This document shows, in pieces, positions 1 to 8,043 of a stretch of 42,679 nt of DNA (its first letter is position 1; the number at the start of each line of letters is the position of its first letter). Made by a program: the position numbers and the translations under genes. This DNA is from an uncultured Verrucomicrobiales bacterium (lineage in GTDB: Bacteria; Verrucomicrobiota; Verrucomicrobiia; Limisphaerales; UBA1100). The stretch spans positions 1 to 42,679 of the forward strand of contig CAJWMQ010000006.1 in NCBI GenBank assembly GCA_913042895.1, read 5' to 3'. The notes below the pieces were generated by a model. That model was not told the origin of the DNA and searched no databases. It worked only from the letters and a program-made list of their open reading frames with translations.

Positions 1-29
1 TTCTGGTTGGCCACCAGTGTGTTCATCCG

Positions 30-740
30 CTAATTCCAGTTCACAATATTGTCCGCGTTAACACCGTCGTTAACCCCCTGTTTATCATTCCTATCCATAT
101 CCGGCCCATTAGTCCAAATCATTACCCCTCCTTTGTACCCCTGCCCAACACCGGGCTTAGGCACAGACTTGAGCCCCACCAAGGCACCATTGGGGAGACC
201 GCCATAAAATGCATCCACACAATACCCGTCTCCATTTTTGTCCATAGAAACAATATAATCGTTCCCAAATGGATCATGATATCGCATTTCGCGGGAAACT
301 CCAGGCAGCGCCGGAGTCACCGATGACGATTCTCCGGATTCCTTAGCATCCAAATACTTGTTCTTTTTTGGGTTTCGCCGATTGCCATCATTAACGCCTT
401 TTAGCAGTGGATGAGAACTGGTGTCCTCACTAAACAAGATCGCCATCAGCACATTATTATGCGCTTTAAACCCATCTCCGAAAGTGACATCCCCAAAAGA
501 ATTGACCGCTTGCCCCATTGGCATGGGGTAGCGTTCATAATCCGACTTATAACTCTTGATCGCCAAATCGATTTCTGCCATTTGAACGCGCGCAGTGGCC
601 GCCTTGGCCTTGGTTTTGGATCGAGCGATCACTGGGATAAGTATGCTCGCCAGAATGGCGATGATGGCGATGACCACGAGCATTTCCACAAGAGTAAATC
701 CAGCGGCTCTGTTTTGTCGGGGAATTCGATTTTGCTTCAT
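30..740 (-). CDS. Type II secretion / type IV pilus pseudopilin (GspG-like)
   Basis: This is a 236-residue class III signal-peptide protein. A short basic leader ends in Gly14, and the expected prepilin peptidase site lies between Gly14 and Phe15. The mature N terminus FTLVEMLVVIAIIAILAS has the conserved Glu at position +5, followed by a single hydrophobic helix used for membrane anchoring and fibre packing. The C-terminal half is soluble and ends in a Gly/Asp/Asn-rich segment (DMDRNDKQGVNDGVNADN, then IVNWN), which resembles the Ca-binding end of GspG-type pseudopilins. The gene starts 2 bp after the stop of the preceding pseudopilin, so the two are almost certainly co-transcribed. Whether the fibre serves secretion or a pilus cannot be told from sequence. 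The large size for a pseudopilin is common in PVC bacteria. Confidence 0.85.
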   Translation of the reverse strand: MKQNRIPRQNRAAGFTLVEMLVVIAIIAILASILIPVIARSKTKAKAATARVQMAEIDLAIKSYKSDYERYPMPMGQAVNSFGDVTFGDGFKAHNNVLMAILFSEDTSSHPLLKGVNDGNRRNPKKNKYLDAKESGESSSVTPALPGVSREMRYHDPFGNDYIVSMDKNGDGYCVDAFYGGLPNGALVGLKSVPKPGVGQGYKGGVMIWTNGPDMDRNDKQGVNDGVNADNIVNWN

Positions 741-742
741 GA

Positions 743-1300
743 TTATTTATCCCAATTACTGATTACTTTTACGATGTCGTCGGAGGTACCTTGTTGCCCA
801 TCCTCACCCCAATCGCCATACTCAACCCATAGGTCAAAGCTGCCCTTATTGTACTTGGGGTCATAGGCATTGTAATACCATTTTGCTGATTGCCCGCTAA
901 CACGGCCATCGGTAACGGAAGCCAGCAAAACATTTCCTTGGTGACGCTCCACTTTTACATCGGGCAAAAATGGCTTTTTTTGCTGGCTTGTGGGTAGCCC
1001 TACTAGGTGCAGGTAAAGTTGATTATCCTGTCCCGCTACGCCGGACCAGTCGGCCACGGGGTAAGCCGTCGATCCCCAAGGATTACTCGGTGGGTAATTC
1101 CCATTGGCGGCTTTGTAATTTTCCAAAGCCAACTCGATGCCGGCCATTTCAGTCATCAAGCGAGACTCTTCCGCTTTCCCTTTAACCCGCCCCTGCAACC
1201 CGATCACCAGTGCCGCCAAAAGGGCCATGATAGAGATAACCGCCAAAACCTCCACGATAGTGAAGGCGCAGCGTGTGTTCTGTGACTTGCTTAATTTCAT
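743..1300 (-). CDS. Pseudopilin with Ala at the -1 cleavage position
   Basis: This is a 185-residue protein with a 12-residue leader and an N-terminal prepilin motif, CAFTIVEVLAVISIMALLAA. Glu is at mature position 5 and is followed by one hydrophobic helix. The residue before the cleavage point is Ala rather than the usual Gly, which prepilin peptidases can tolerate. The C terminus (EDGQQGTSDDIVKVISNW) carries the Gly/Asp signature seen in many Verrucomicrobia pseudopilins and resembles the tail of its neighbour. The ATG overlaps the stop of the upstream CopG-type antitoxin gene as ATGA, implying translational coupling to a toxin-antitoxin pair, which is unusual for a pilin. Probable role: minor subunit of the fibre assembled by the ATPase/GspF operon upstream. 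Confidence 0.82.
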   Translation of the reverse strand: MKLSKSQNTRCAFTIVEVLAVISIMALLAALVIGLQGRVKGKAEESRLMTEMAGIELALENYKAANGNYPPSNPWGSTAYPVADWSGVAGQDNQLYLHLVGLPTSQQKKPFLPDVKVERHQGNVLLASVTDGRVSGQSAKWYYNAYDPKYNKGSFDLWVEYGDWGEDGQQGTSDDIVKVISNWDK

Positions 1301-1575
1301 TGGTTCAATTTGTTGTGCTCTTCTTCCAGTCGCTCACTGAGCCATTGTTTGATCATGCTTTGGTAATTCAAAAAACGGGACCGGGCCAGATACTTAACGC
1401 GCGATAACATTCGGGGATCCATTCGCAATGTGATGGTGACTGATTCCTTGGCGCTCTGTCCGGCTAAAACGGAATTCTCCATCAGGCGCACATCCAGTTG
1501 GGCATCCTCCCAGAAAGATGCTTCTTCGGCTTCCCCGGCGAACTCCGGCACTTGCTCCCAGGATTTGACGGTCAT
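1297..1575 (-). CDS. CopG-type antitoxin, partner of the BrnT-like toxin
   Basis: This is a 92-residue protein. The N-terminal part has the pattern VPEFAGEAEEASFWED, matching the IPxFxxExEExxFW motif of the CopG antitoxin family (Pfam PF12441 type). The C-terminal half, VTITLRMDPRMLSRVKYLAR followed by a second helix, fits a ribbon-helix-helix DNA-binding fold: a beta strand, then two helices. Antitoxins of this class bind the toxin and repress their own promoter. The start codon overlaps the toxin stop as ATGA (1572-1575), and the stop overlaps the pseudopilin start as ATGA (1297-1300). Toxin-first order is the known brnT-brnA order. Family assignment is from motif recognition only. Confidence 0.72.
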   Translation of the reverse strand: MTVKSWEQVPEFAGEAEEASFWEDAQLDVRLMENSVLAGQSAKESVTITLRMDPRMLSRVKYLARSRFLNYQSMIKQWLSERLEEEHNKLNQ

Positions 1576-1871
1576 CCCGCTCCTCCTTGGGTCAGGGTTT
1601 TTTCCTGTTGCCGTTCGTAGAAAAAATCCTCCTCAACCACAAATGGCCGAGCGCAAATCACTTGGATTTGTTTCCCATTGGCTCGGTACACCGAAAAGAT
1701 ACCACTTCCGCCAGCAGTCCGACCCAGATTAAAAAACCGAGCATTAGCCGTAAACTGCGGGGCATCCGGAAAAAGCCTTACAGAAAAGGGATCTTCAAAT
1801 GATTCTTCCACTTCCCGTTGATTCAAAGAACAATCGGGCTGATTAGGCCATTTTTCCCAGTCAAAATCCAT
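1572..1871 (-). CDS. brnT: BrnT-like ribonuclease toxin
   Basis: This is a 99-residue protein with the BrnT layout: an N-terminal FDWEKWPNQ (family pattern F-x-W-D/E-x-x-K-x-x-N), a central DPFSVRLFPD, a RFFNLGRTAGG strand matching the family R-x-x-x-[IL]-G-x-[ST] block, and QVICARPFVVEEDFFYE near the end (family I-x-S/C-A-R followed by E-x-x-x-Y). BrnT toxins are RelE-fold ribonucleases that inhibit translation and are neutralised by the RHH antitoxin encoded just downstream, as here. The familiar KHGVSFEEA segment is poorly conserved (NQREVEESF), so activity is uncertain. It lies 110 bp after the GspF gene on the same strand, with its own candidate promoter. Confidence 0.7.
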   Translation of the reverse strand: MDFDWEKWPNQPDCSLNQREVEESFEDPFSVRLFPDAPQFTANARFFNLGRTAGGSGIFSVYRANGKQIQVICARPFVVEEDFFYERQQEKTLTQGGAG

Positions 1872-1918
1872 TTTTGGCTAGTTCGTAATTCATATGACCC
1901 TCACAAGTCCCTACAAAG

Positions 1919-1946
1919 TATTTACACCAGATTTGAGATTTCGCAA
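1919..1946 (-). promoter_or_regulatory. Candidate sigma70-type promoter for brnT operon
   Basis: On the minus strand TTGCGA (1941-1946) is separated by 16 bp from TAAATA (1919-1924), ending 47 bp before the brnT ATG. It lies in the only gap of note between the GspF gene and the toxin. Promoter consensus in this phylum is poorly known, so this is a weak call. Confidence 0.35.
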
Positions 1947-1981
1947 CCCCATCAGGTCATTTTTGGTTTTTTAACCGAATT

Positions 1982-3244
1982 TCAGGAGCCCAATTTATCC
2001 ATCATTGCGATCAAGGGAAGGAACATCGCGATCACAATACTACCGACGATTACCGCGAGAAACACGATCATTACTGGTTCCAAAAGGGAGGTCAAGGCGC
2101 TCACAGCATTATCGACTTCCTCCTCGTACACATCGGCAACTTTAACCAGCATCTCCGGCAGTGCACCTGTTTCCTCACCAATATCAATCATGCTAACCAC
2201 CATGGGGGGGAAAATACCGGAACCTTCAAGGGGCTTAACAATGGTTTCACCTTCTTTTACAGCGTCATACACCTTTTCAATGGCAATAGTCAGGTGAACA
2301 TTGCCTGCTGTTTCTTTTACGATATTCAGGGCTTGAAGAATAGGCACACCTGAGGAAATCAGCGTGCCCAATGTTCGACTGAAACGGGCGATGGCTACTT
2401 TCTTAACTAACGGCCCCAAGGCGGGCATGATCAGTAAAAATTTATCCCAAACAAAACGACCAAACTTAGTCTTGTTGATGATCAACTTGAACACTACGAA
2501 GAATGCCACTGCGCCTCCAATCACCGCCAACACGTTATTCTTAATCGCATCAGAAATCGCCAGGACCAATAGTGTAAAGCCCGGCAGCTGTTCCCCCTCC
2601 CCCAACATATCTGCAAAGATGGCTTTGAACTTGGGGATCACAAAGGTCATCAATACACCCACAATGATGGTCGCCACGACCATCACCGCAACCGGGTAAA
2701 ACATCGCAGATTTAACTTTACCCTTAATGGATTCAGCTTTTTCTTGGAACTCCGCCAACCGGTTTAGGGCGATTTCCAGAACACCGCCAATCTCACCAGC
2801 TTTCACCATATTCACATATAGCTTATCAAAAATCTTGGGGTGTTTTGCGAGCGACTCGGAAAAAGTAGAACCGCCGCCAATCGTGTCCCCAATATCTTGG
2901 ATGATCCCCTTGAAATAGGGGTTGGGCATTGATTTCGCCAAAGTGCTCATGCCACGCATAAGCGGCAAACCTGCATCAATTAGAACAGCCAATTGGCGGG
3001 TAAATGTACACAACTCCTTAGTACTAACGGTCGGGAGCGCAAGGCTGATCTCACCCTTTTTCTTCCCCTTCTGGGCCTTTCGTTTTTTGGCTTCTTCCGG
3101 CGTGTCTTTAACTTCAGCGACTTGGGTCGGATAGAAGCCCATCTCTTTAATACGAGAGATGGCTTCATTCTGACTACTGACTTCGAGGGTGCCTTCCTTT
3201 TGCTTCCCCTCCTTGTCGATCGCGATGTAGCTAAATAGCGGCAT
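1982..3244 (-). CDS. Type IV pilus / type II secretion inner-membrane platform protein (GspF/PilC)
   Basis: This is a 420-residue polytopic membrane protein of the GspF/PilC family. It begins with the typical FSYIAIDKEGKQKEGTLE segment, followed by a charged linker (about residues 47-65) and two homologous cytoplasmic T2SSF domains. Each domain ends in membrane helices: about 178-203 for the first pair, and a C-terminal helix ending FLPLIAMMDKLGS. Conserved family features are visible, including LCTFTRQLAVLIDAGLPLMRG in the first domain and the matching ARFSRTLGTLISSGVPILQA in the second. The protein forms the platform on which the cytoplasmic ATPases act. It starts 5 bp after the upstream ATPase stop codon, so translation is probably coupled. 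Length is normal for the family. Confidence 0.93.
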   Translation of the reverse strand: MPLFSYIAIDKEGKQKEGTLEVSSQNEAISRIKEMGFYPTQVAEVKDTPEEAKKRKAQKGKKKGEISLALPTVSTKELCTFTRQLAVLIDAGLPLMRGMSTLAKSMPNPYFKGIIQDIGDTIGGGSTFSESLAKHPKIFDKLYVNMVKAGEIGGVLEIALNRLAEFQEKAESIKGKVKSAMFYPVAVMVVATIIVGVLMTFVIPKFKAIFADMLGEGEQLPGFTLLVLAISDAIKNNVLAVIGGAVAFFVVFKLIINKTKFGRFVWDKFLLIMPALGPLVKKVAIARFSRTLGTLISSGVPILQALNIVKETAGNVHLTIAIEKVYDAVKEGETIVKPLEGSGIFPPMVVSMIDIGEETGALPEMLVKVADVYEEEVDNAVSALTSLLEPVMIVFLAVIVGSIVIAMFLPLIAMMDKLGS

Positions 3245-3249
3245 GAAAA

Positions 3250-4962
3250 TCAGGTGTATTTCATCACTTCCTCAAAGGAGGAAACTCCCTCGAACATAAG
3301 CCTTAACCCATCCATCCGCAAGGATTGCATCCCGGCAGCCACACAGCGGTCCCGCAACTCCAATGCCGGCGTGCGATTGGCAATAAGATCCCGGACCTCA
3401 TCATTCATTTGAAGCATCTCGTAGATACCCCGGCGGCCCTTGTAACCAGAATGCCCGCACGCATCACAGCCTGTGCCATAATAAATATCACCAAGCACTT
3501 CTTCCTCGGTCAACTTGAGCATCTGCTTTTGGTCCGCTGTCATCGGCGTGTTTACTTTGCAGCGTTTGCAAACGGTCTTGCAAAGACGTTGCGCCAACAC
3601 GCCATTCACCGAAGAGGAAATCATGAATGGCTCCACCCCCATGTCCAAAAGACGCGTGATGGCCTCAGTGGAACTGTTGGTGTGCAGGGTGCTCACCACC
3701 AAGTGACCCGTGAGTGCCGCCTCGATGCCAATCGAGGCTGTCTCTAAATCCCGCATCTCACCCACAAGGATGATGTCCGGATCCTGACGCAAAAATGATT
3801 TAAGCGCCTTAGCAAAGGTCATCCCCATAGCCTCTACAATGTGGCACTGCACAATGCCTTCCACCGGAAACTCCACCGGATCCTCGGCTGTGAGAATTTT
3901 GGTATCGATAGTATTCAACATGCGCAAACAGGCATATAGGGTAGTGGTCTTCCCGGAACCCGTAGGACCGGTCACAAGGAATACCCCATTCGGCTGCACA
4001 ACACAGTGGCGAATACTTTCATCTACTTTTTCAGGAATGGACAAGGCCTCGAGGCTCATCAAATCATCATTAGAAGAGTCCAAGAGACGCAATACAACCG
4101 ACTCACCAAACTTGGTCGGCAAAGTGCTCATACGAAAAACCAATTCACGCCCTGCAATTCGTTCGGCAATACGCCCGTCCTGCGGGATACGGCGTTCGGC
4201 AATATTCAGGCCGGCCATGATTTTCAAACGAGATGAAATTGCCGGAGCCAATTCCTTAGGAGGCGGCGTGAGCATCTTCATAGAGCCATCCACTTTCATG
4301 CGAATTTGATAAGTGTCTTCAAACGGCTCGAAATGAATATCCGCGGCCTGATCTTTGAGGGCCTGATACAACACCATGTTCACAAATCGAACGATCGGCG
4401 CCTCATCGCCGACTTCCTCAAGAATCTCCAATGCCTGAGGTTCCTCGTCCTCGGGCTTAACTTCGGCTTCCTCCTCAAACCCATCAGCTCCGCCCATAGC
4501 CTCAATCAATTCATCATAGCCTTCGGCATCGGTATACTTATCATCGACCAGCTTGGAAATCGCCAGAGAATCCGCCACACGCAACTGCAACGGGCGATTA
4601 AGCTGATAGGCCAAGTCATCCAGAGCTGTAGGGTTCAATGGATCGGCCAAGCACAGGTGCAATGTTTCCCCATCTAACCCAATCGGCAAACACTGATAAT
4701 TTTTCGCCACATCCATTGGGATCAGTTCCAACAACTCGGATGTAAACTCAATAGCCGTAATATCAATGACATCCGTCCCTAAGTACTCTGCCACAAGCTC
4801 AAGCTGCGAAGCGGTGTCCAACAAGCCCTGATCGTGCAACAGCTTGGGAATGGCTGCGCCGGACATGTTGTGCTCGCCCTGAATGGCCTCAAGATCTTGA
4901 GAATCAGCCATTTGCCTTTCGGCAATCAAATTCAAGAGCGGACTGGTTAGGATGCCTTCCAT
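3250..4962 (-). CDS. Assembly ATPase, GspE/PilB family (copy 1)
   Basis: This is a 570-residue hexameric secretion ATPase. It has an N-terminal MshEN/GspE-N-type domain (about 1-150), an acidic linker (150-190), then the ATPase core. The core carries Walker A GPTGSGKT (332-339), an Asp box (AEDPVEF, 359-365), Walker B IILVGEMRD (397-405) and a His box TGHLVVSTLHTN (418-429). A four-Cys zinc site is present: a cluster at C461/C465/C468 plus C499/C502 in CDAC. This is typical of extension ATPases that polymerise pilin or pseudopilin. It is the third gene of the pilus operon, 17 bp after pilT and 5 bp before the GspF gene. A second PilB-like ATPase opens the same operon, so one may serve a pilus and the other a secretion fibre; sequence alone does not say which. 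Confidence 0.93.
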   Translation of the reverse strand: MEGILTSPLLNLIAERQMADSQDLEAIQGEHNMSGAAIPKLLHDQGLLDTASQLELVAEYLGTDVIDITAIEFTSELLELIPMDVAKNYQCLPIGLDGETLHLCLADPLNPTALDDLAYQLNRPLQLRVADSLAISKLVDDKYTDAEGYDELIEAMGGADGFEEEAEVKPEDEEPQALEILEEVGDEAPIVRFVNMVLYQALKDQAADIHFEPFEDTYQIRMKVDGSMKMLTPPPKELAPAISSRLKIMAGLNIAERRIPQDGRIAERIAGRELVFRMSTLPTKFGESVVLRLLDSSNDDLMSLEALSIPEKVDESIRHCVVQPNGVFLVTGPTGSGKTTTLYACLRMLNTIDTKILTAEDPVEFPVEGIVQCHIVEAMGMTFAKALKSFLRQDPDIILVGEMRDLETASIGIEAALTGHLVVSTLHTNSSTEAITRLLDMGVEPFMISSSVNGVLAQRLCKTVCKRCKVNTPMTADQKQMLKLTEEEVLGDIYYGTGCDACGHSGYKGRRGIYEMLQMNDEVRDLIANRTPALELRDRCVAAGMQSLRMDGLRLMFEGVSSFEEVMKYT

Positions 4963-4979
4963 GAGAAATTATAAATTTT

Positions 4980-6158
4980 TTAACCGGGCGGGGGTGGTGG
5001 CGGAGCTCCAGGGGCCCCAGCAGCAGTAGCATTGGGATCAGCCCCCATCTCAGCTTGCAAAGCAGCTTGTTCTTCGTCGTATTCCTTTAGGCGCAATAGC
5101 ATGCCATTGTAGTCCTGCGACTTGTCTTGACAATCCTCGCGGCTCACCAAGCCTTCGGCGTATTTATTGAACAGCATATCATCCATCGTCACCATCCCAT
5201 ACTTCTGACCAGTCTGTTGATCGGACGGAATCCGGAATGTTTTGTTATCACGAATCAATGCCGCGATTGAAGGAGTGTTCACCATGATATCGTGAATCGC
5301 ACAACGCCCCTTAGGAATGCGTTTAACCAGAATCTGGGAAATCACAGCTTGCAACACCGTCGAAAGCTGAATTCGAATGGTCTCCTGCTGCTGCATAGGA
5401 AAGGCGTTCACAATACGATCAACCGTCTTGGCCGCACCTGTAGTGTGCAAAGTGCCGAAAACCAAGTGGCCGGTTTCCGCAGCAGAAACCGCCATCTCAA
5501 TAGTCTCCAAGTCACGCAACTCACCCACCAGAATCACTTCAGGATCCTGACGCAACGCACGACGTAGCGCCTCGGCAAAACTCGGCACATCCTTGTGCAC
5601 CTCGCGTTGCGTGGTAATTCCCACCTTGTGAGGGTGATAAAACTCGATCGGATCCTCAATAGTAATGATGTGCGCATGATCCTGCGTCTCATTGATGATA
5701 TTAATCATCGAAGCTAACGTGGTGGACTTACCGGAACCGGTGGGACCCGTCACCAAAATCATCCCGCGGGGCGTACTCAAGAGGCGATCCACCAGGCCAG
5801 GATCCAATCCAATCACATCGAGCGGCAGCAATTCATTCGGAATCTGCCGCAAAACCAGCGCCATGTTACCGCGCTCCTTGAAAGCCGAAACCCGAAAGCG
5901 CGCCTTGGTACCAAAGGCAAACCCAAAATCCGCTCCACCTTGGGTTCGGATATTTTGCACCTCATCGTCATTGGCAATTGCCTTCACGAGGTATTCCACA
6001 TCCTCCTGCTCGCAAGGCGGTCCTTCCACACGCTTGAGCGTTCCACCATCTCGGTAGCAAGGCGGAATTCCTACGCGCACATGCAAATCCGCTGCACCTG
6101 AATCCACCATCAAGTTCAACAGGTCAGGCATCCGATATACTGGCTCTTTTTCAGGCAT
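4980..6158 (-). CDS. pilT: Pilus retraction ATPase PilT
   Basis: This is a 392-residue PilT-type ATPase. The N-terminal PAS-like domain contains the family start LLNLMVDSGAADLHVRVG. The ATPase core follows with Walker A GPTGSGKS (138-145), Asp box EDPIEF (168-173), Walker B VILVGELRD (208-216) and His box TGHLVFGTLHTTGA (229-242). The C-terminal helix holds a variant of the AIRNLIRE retraction motif, SIAALIRDNK (297-306). No zinc Cys cluster is present, as expected for PilT rather than PilB. PilT depolymerises pili and powers twitching, so its presence argues that the operon builds a retractable pilus rather than only a secretion pseudopilus. A Pro-rich tail (GAPPPPPPG) is an odd extension. 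It begins 6 bp after the upstream ATPase gene. Confidence 0.93.
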   Translation of the reverse strand: MPEKEPVYRMPDLLNLMVDSGAADLHVRVGIPPCYRDGGTLKRVEGPPCEQEDVEYLVKAIANDDEVQNIRTQGGADFGFAFGTKARFRVSAFKERGNMALVLRQIPNELLPLDVIGLDPGLVDRLLSTPRGMILVTGPTGSGKSTTLASMINIINETQDHAHIITIEDPIEFYHPHKVGITTQREVHKDVPSFAEALRRALRQDPEVILVGELRDLETIEMAVSAAETGHLVFGTLHTTGAAKTVDRIVNAFPMQQQETIRIQLSTVLQAVISQILVKRIPKGRCAIHDIMVNTPSIAALIRDNKTFRIPSDQQTGQKYGMVTMDDMLFNKYAEGLVSREDCQDKSQDYNGMLLRLKEYDEEQAALQAEMGADPNATAAGAPGAPPPPPPG

Positions 6159-6164
6159 GATTTT

Positions 6165-7886
6165 TTAATGTTCGTCACTCGCGGTTACCCGCATCACCTC
6201 AGCCACGGAGGTCATTCCGGACGTGACCTTTTTCACTCCATCATGACGCAACGTGCGCATAAGGCCATTTTCCACAGCGTAATCGCGAAATTCGTTGATA
6301 GGCCTCTCCTCAATTATCATTCGGGCGAGTTGATCTTCCATCTCCAAAACTTCAAAGAGCCCCATACGCCCTTTATACCCGGTATCATCACAGGCCTTGC
6401 AACCGGTTCCAAGCATAGGCCGCATGTCCTTCATTTCATCTTCAGTCAATTGCAGCGCGCTAATCTCATCTTGATGCAGTTCGTGCGGCTGCACACAGTT
6501 TTTGCAAAAACGCCGCACCAGTCGTTGCGCCAATACACACCGGCAGGCCGCCGCCACAAGGAAGGGCTTCACGCCCATATCGATCATCCGCGTCATAGCG
6601 CCTGGCGCATCGTTGGTGTGTAATGTGGAAAACACAAAGTGGCCAGTTAGGGATGCGTTCACCGCAATGTTACCTGTCTCGCTATCTCGGATCTCCCCCA
6701 CCATGATGATGTTCGGCGCCTGACGCAGCATGGCTCGTAGTGCCGCGGAAAATGTCATGCCCGCCTGATTGTTGACTTGCACCTGATTAATGCCAGACAA
6801 CACATACTCAACCGGATCCTCCACCGTGATAATCTTTTTATTCGGGGTGTTCAGGAGATTCAAACAGGAATACAGCGTCGTCGTTTTACCCGAACCCGTA
6901 GGCCCTGTAACCAACATGATCCCATCGGGCATTTGGGCATTGCGCTCGAACACTTCCTGATCCTCCCGCATGAATCCCAGCTGATCCAAGCCGAGGTTCA
7001 GTCCGCCCTTATCTAAAACACGAAGCACCATGCTTTCGCCATAAAGCGTCGGCAGACAGTTTACACGAAAGTCGATTTCCCGGTCGTCAATAATCTGTTT
7101 GTAGCGGCCATCCTGCGGCGTCCGCTTCTCGGCAATGGACATGCCTGATTCAATTTTCAAACGCGAAACGATCGGTCCGGTCAATCTATGCGGAACAGAC
7201 TGGTGCTCGCGCAGCACGCCATCAATGCGGTACCGGATTCGCAGACGGTTTTCGAACGGCTCAATGTGGACGTCCGAGCAATCCGCACGAAATCCGTCGG
7301 CGATAATCAGGTTCACCATCTTGACCAAAGGCGAGTTTTGCTCATCTCCGGTCTCTACCACGCCGCTTTCACCCACTGCGCCGCCTCCTTCACCGATATC
7401 CACCTGCGTTTGGGAAAGCTCCGTAACCAATCGTTCCACGGCCTCATCCGTGGAACCATAGAAACGATCTATGGTGGCTTTGATTTGCGATTCACTGGCC
7501 ACCTTGTAAACCACCGATGCCGCCTCAAGCAGGCGGTTCAGTGCGTCGGTGGTATCGATGTCGCCCGGATCCTCCAAGGCCACCGTCAGCTCATCATTTT
7601 CATAAGACACCGGGATAACCTGATAACGGCGGGCAATATGCCTTGGCAACGCTCCCATGGCCGCATCGTTGGGCTGCAGTTCGCGCAGGTCGATCGCATC
7701 GCAGCCGTATTGCATGCCTCGCGCCTGCACGAGCAGATCAGGATTCAGAGTCTTGGATATGACCATCGTGTCGATCACTCCAGCTCCGGCAGGCTCCGCC
7801 ACGGCGCGAGCGGCCTCCACTTGGGAAGGATCCACCGCGCCCATATCCATGAGCGTATCGAGAAGATAATCGTCTTTTACGGCCAT
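6165..7886 (-). CDS. Assembly ATPase, PilB/GspE family (copy 2)
   Basis: This is a 573-residue extension ATPase and the first gene of the pilus operon. The N-terminal MshEN-like half (1-150) is followed by an acidic/Gly linker and the ATPase core. The core has Walker A GPTGSGKT (328-335), Asp box VEDPVEY (355-361), Walker B IIMVGEIRD (393-401) and His box TGHFVFSTLHTND (414-426). Zinc Cys pairs are C461/C464 and C496/C499. It is clearly homologous to, but divergent from, copy 1 downstream, so the pair is an old duplication rather than a recent one. The chosen ATG (7884-7886) gives the standard MshEN start. In PVC genomes such PilB-PilT-PilB-PilC runs are common; functional partition between the two copies is unknown. 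Confidence 0.92.
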   Translation of the reverse strand: MAVKDDYLLDTLMDMGAVDPSQVEAARAVAEPAGAGVIDTMVISKTLNPDLLVQARGMQYGCDAIDLRELQPNDAAMGALPRHIARRYQVIPVSYENDELTVALEDPGDIDTTDALNRLLEAASVVYKVASESQIKATIDRFYGSTDEAVERLVTELSQTQVDIGEGGGAVGESGVVETGDEQNSPLVKMVNLIIADGFRADCSDVHIEPFENRLRIRYRIDGVLREHQSVPHRLTGPIVSRLKIESGMSIAEKRTPQDGRYKQIIDDREIDFRVNCLPTLYGESMVLRVLDKGGLNLGLDQLGFMREDQEVFERNAQMPDGIMLVTGPTGSGKTTTLYSCLNLLNTPNKKIITVEDPVEYVLSGINQVQVNNQAGMTFSAALRAMLRQAPNIIMVGEIRDSETGNIAVNASLTGHFVFSTLHTNDAPGAMTRMIDMGVKPFLVAAACRCVLAQRLVRRFCKNCVQPHELHQDEISALQLTEDEMKDMRPMLGTGCKACDDTGYKGRMGLFEVLEMEDQLARMIIEERPINEFRDYAVENGLMRTLRHDGVKKVTSGMTSVAEVMRVTASDEH

Positions 7887-7907
7887 CAGCGTAAACGGCT
7901 AGTGCAA

Positions 7908-7935
7908 CTTAGTGCCTGAATCGGCGAACCGTCAA
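7908..7935 (-). promoter_or_regulatory. Candidate promoter of the pilus assembly operon
   Basis: On the minus strand TTGACG (7930-7935) is followed after 16 bp by ACTAAG (7908-7913), 21 bp before the ATPase ATG. The -35 is good and the -10 is poor. It sits in the only intergenic space between the operon and the DUF1080 terminator. Confidence 0.3.
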
Positions 7936-7990
7936 ATCAGAGCTATCCGCAAATCCCAGTTTTTTAGGGCATTTCCTACGCACACTGATA

Positions 7991-8018
7991 AAGAAAAGGC
8001 GGGACCAAAGCCCCGCCT
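7991..8018 (-). terminator. Rho-independent terminator of the DUF1080 gene
   Basis: Read on the minus strand, a perfect 7-bp stem AGGCGGG/CCCGCCT (7997-8003 with 8012-8018, 8-nt loop) is followed by TTTTCTTT. It lies 25 bp past the stop of the DUF1080 gene and separates it from the pilus operon promoter. Confidence 0.82.
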
Positions 8019-8043
8019 GTTGCAGATTCGATGTGCTTGCACA

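Noticed and set aside
7188-7919. Plus-strand open frame (243 codons) over the first pilus ATPase gene
   Set aside because: Shadow of a clear PilB/GspE gene. His/Arg-rich product with no family features.
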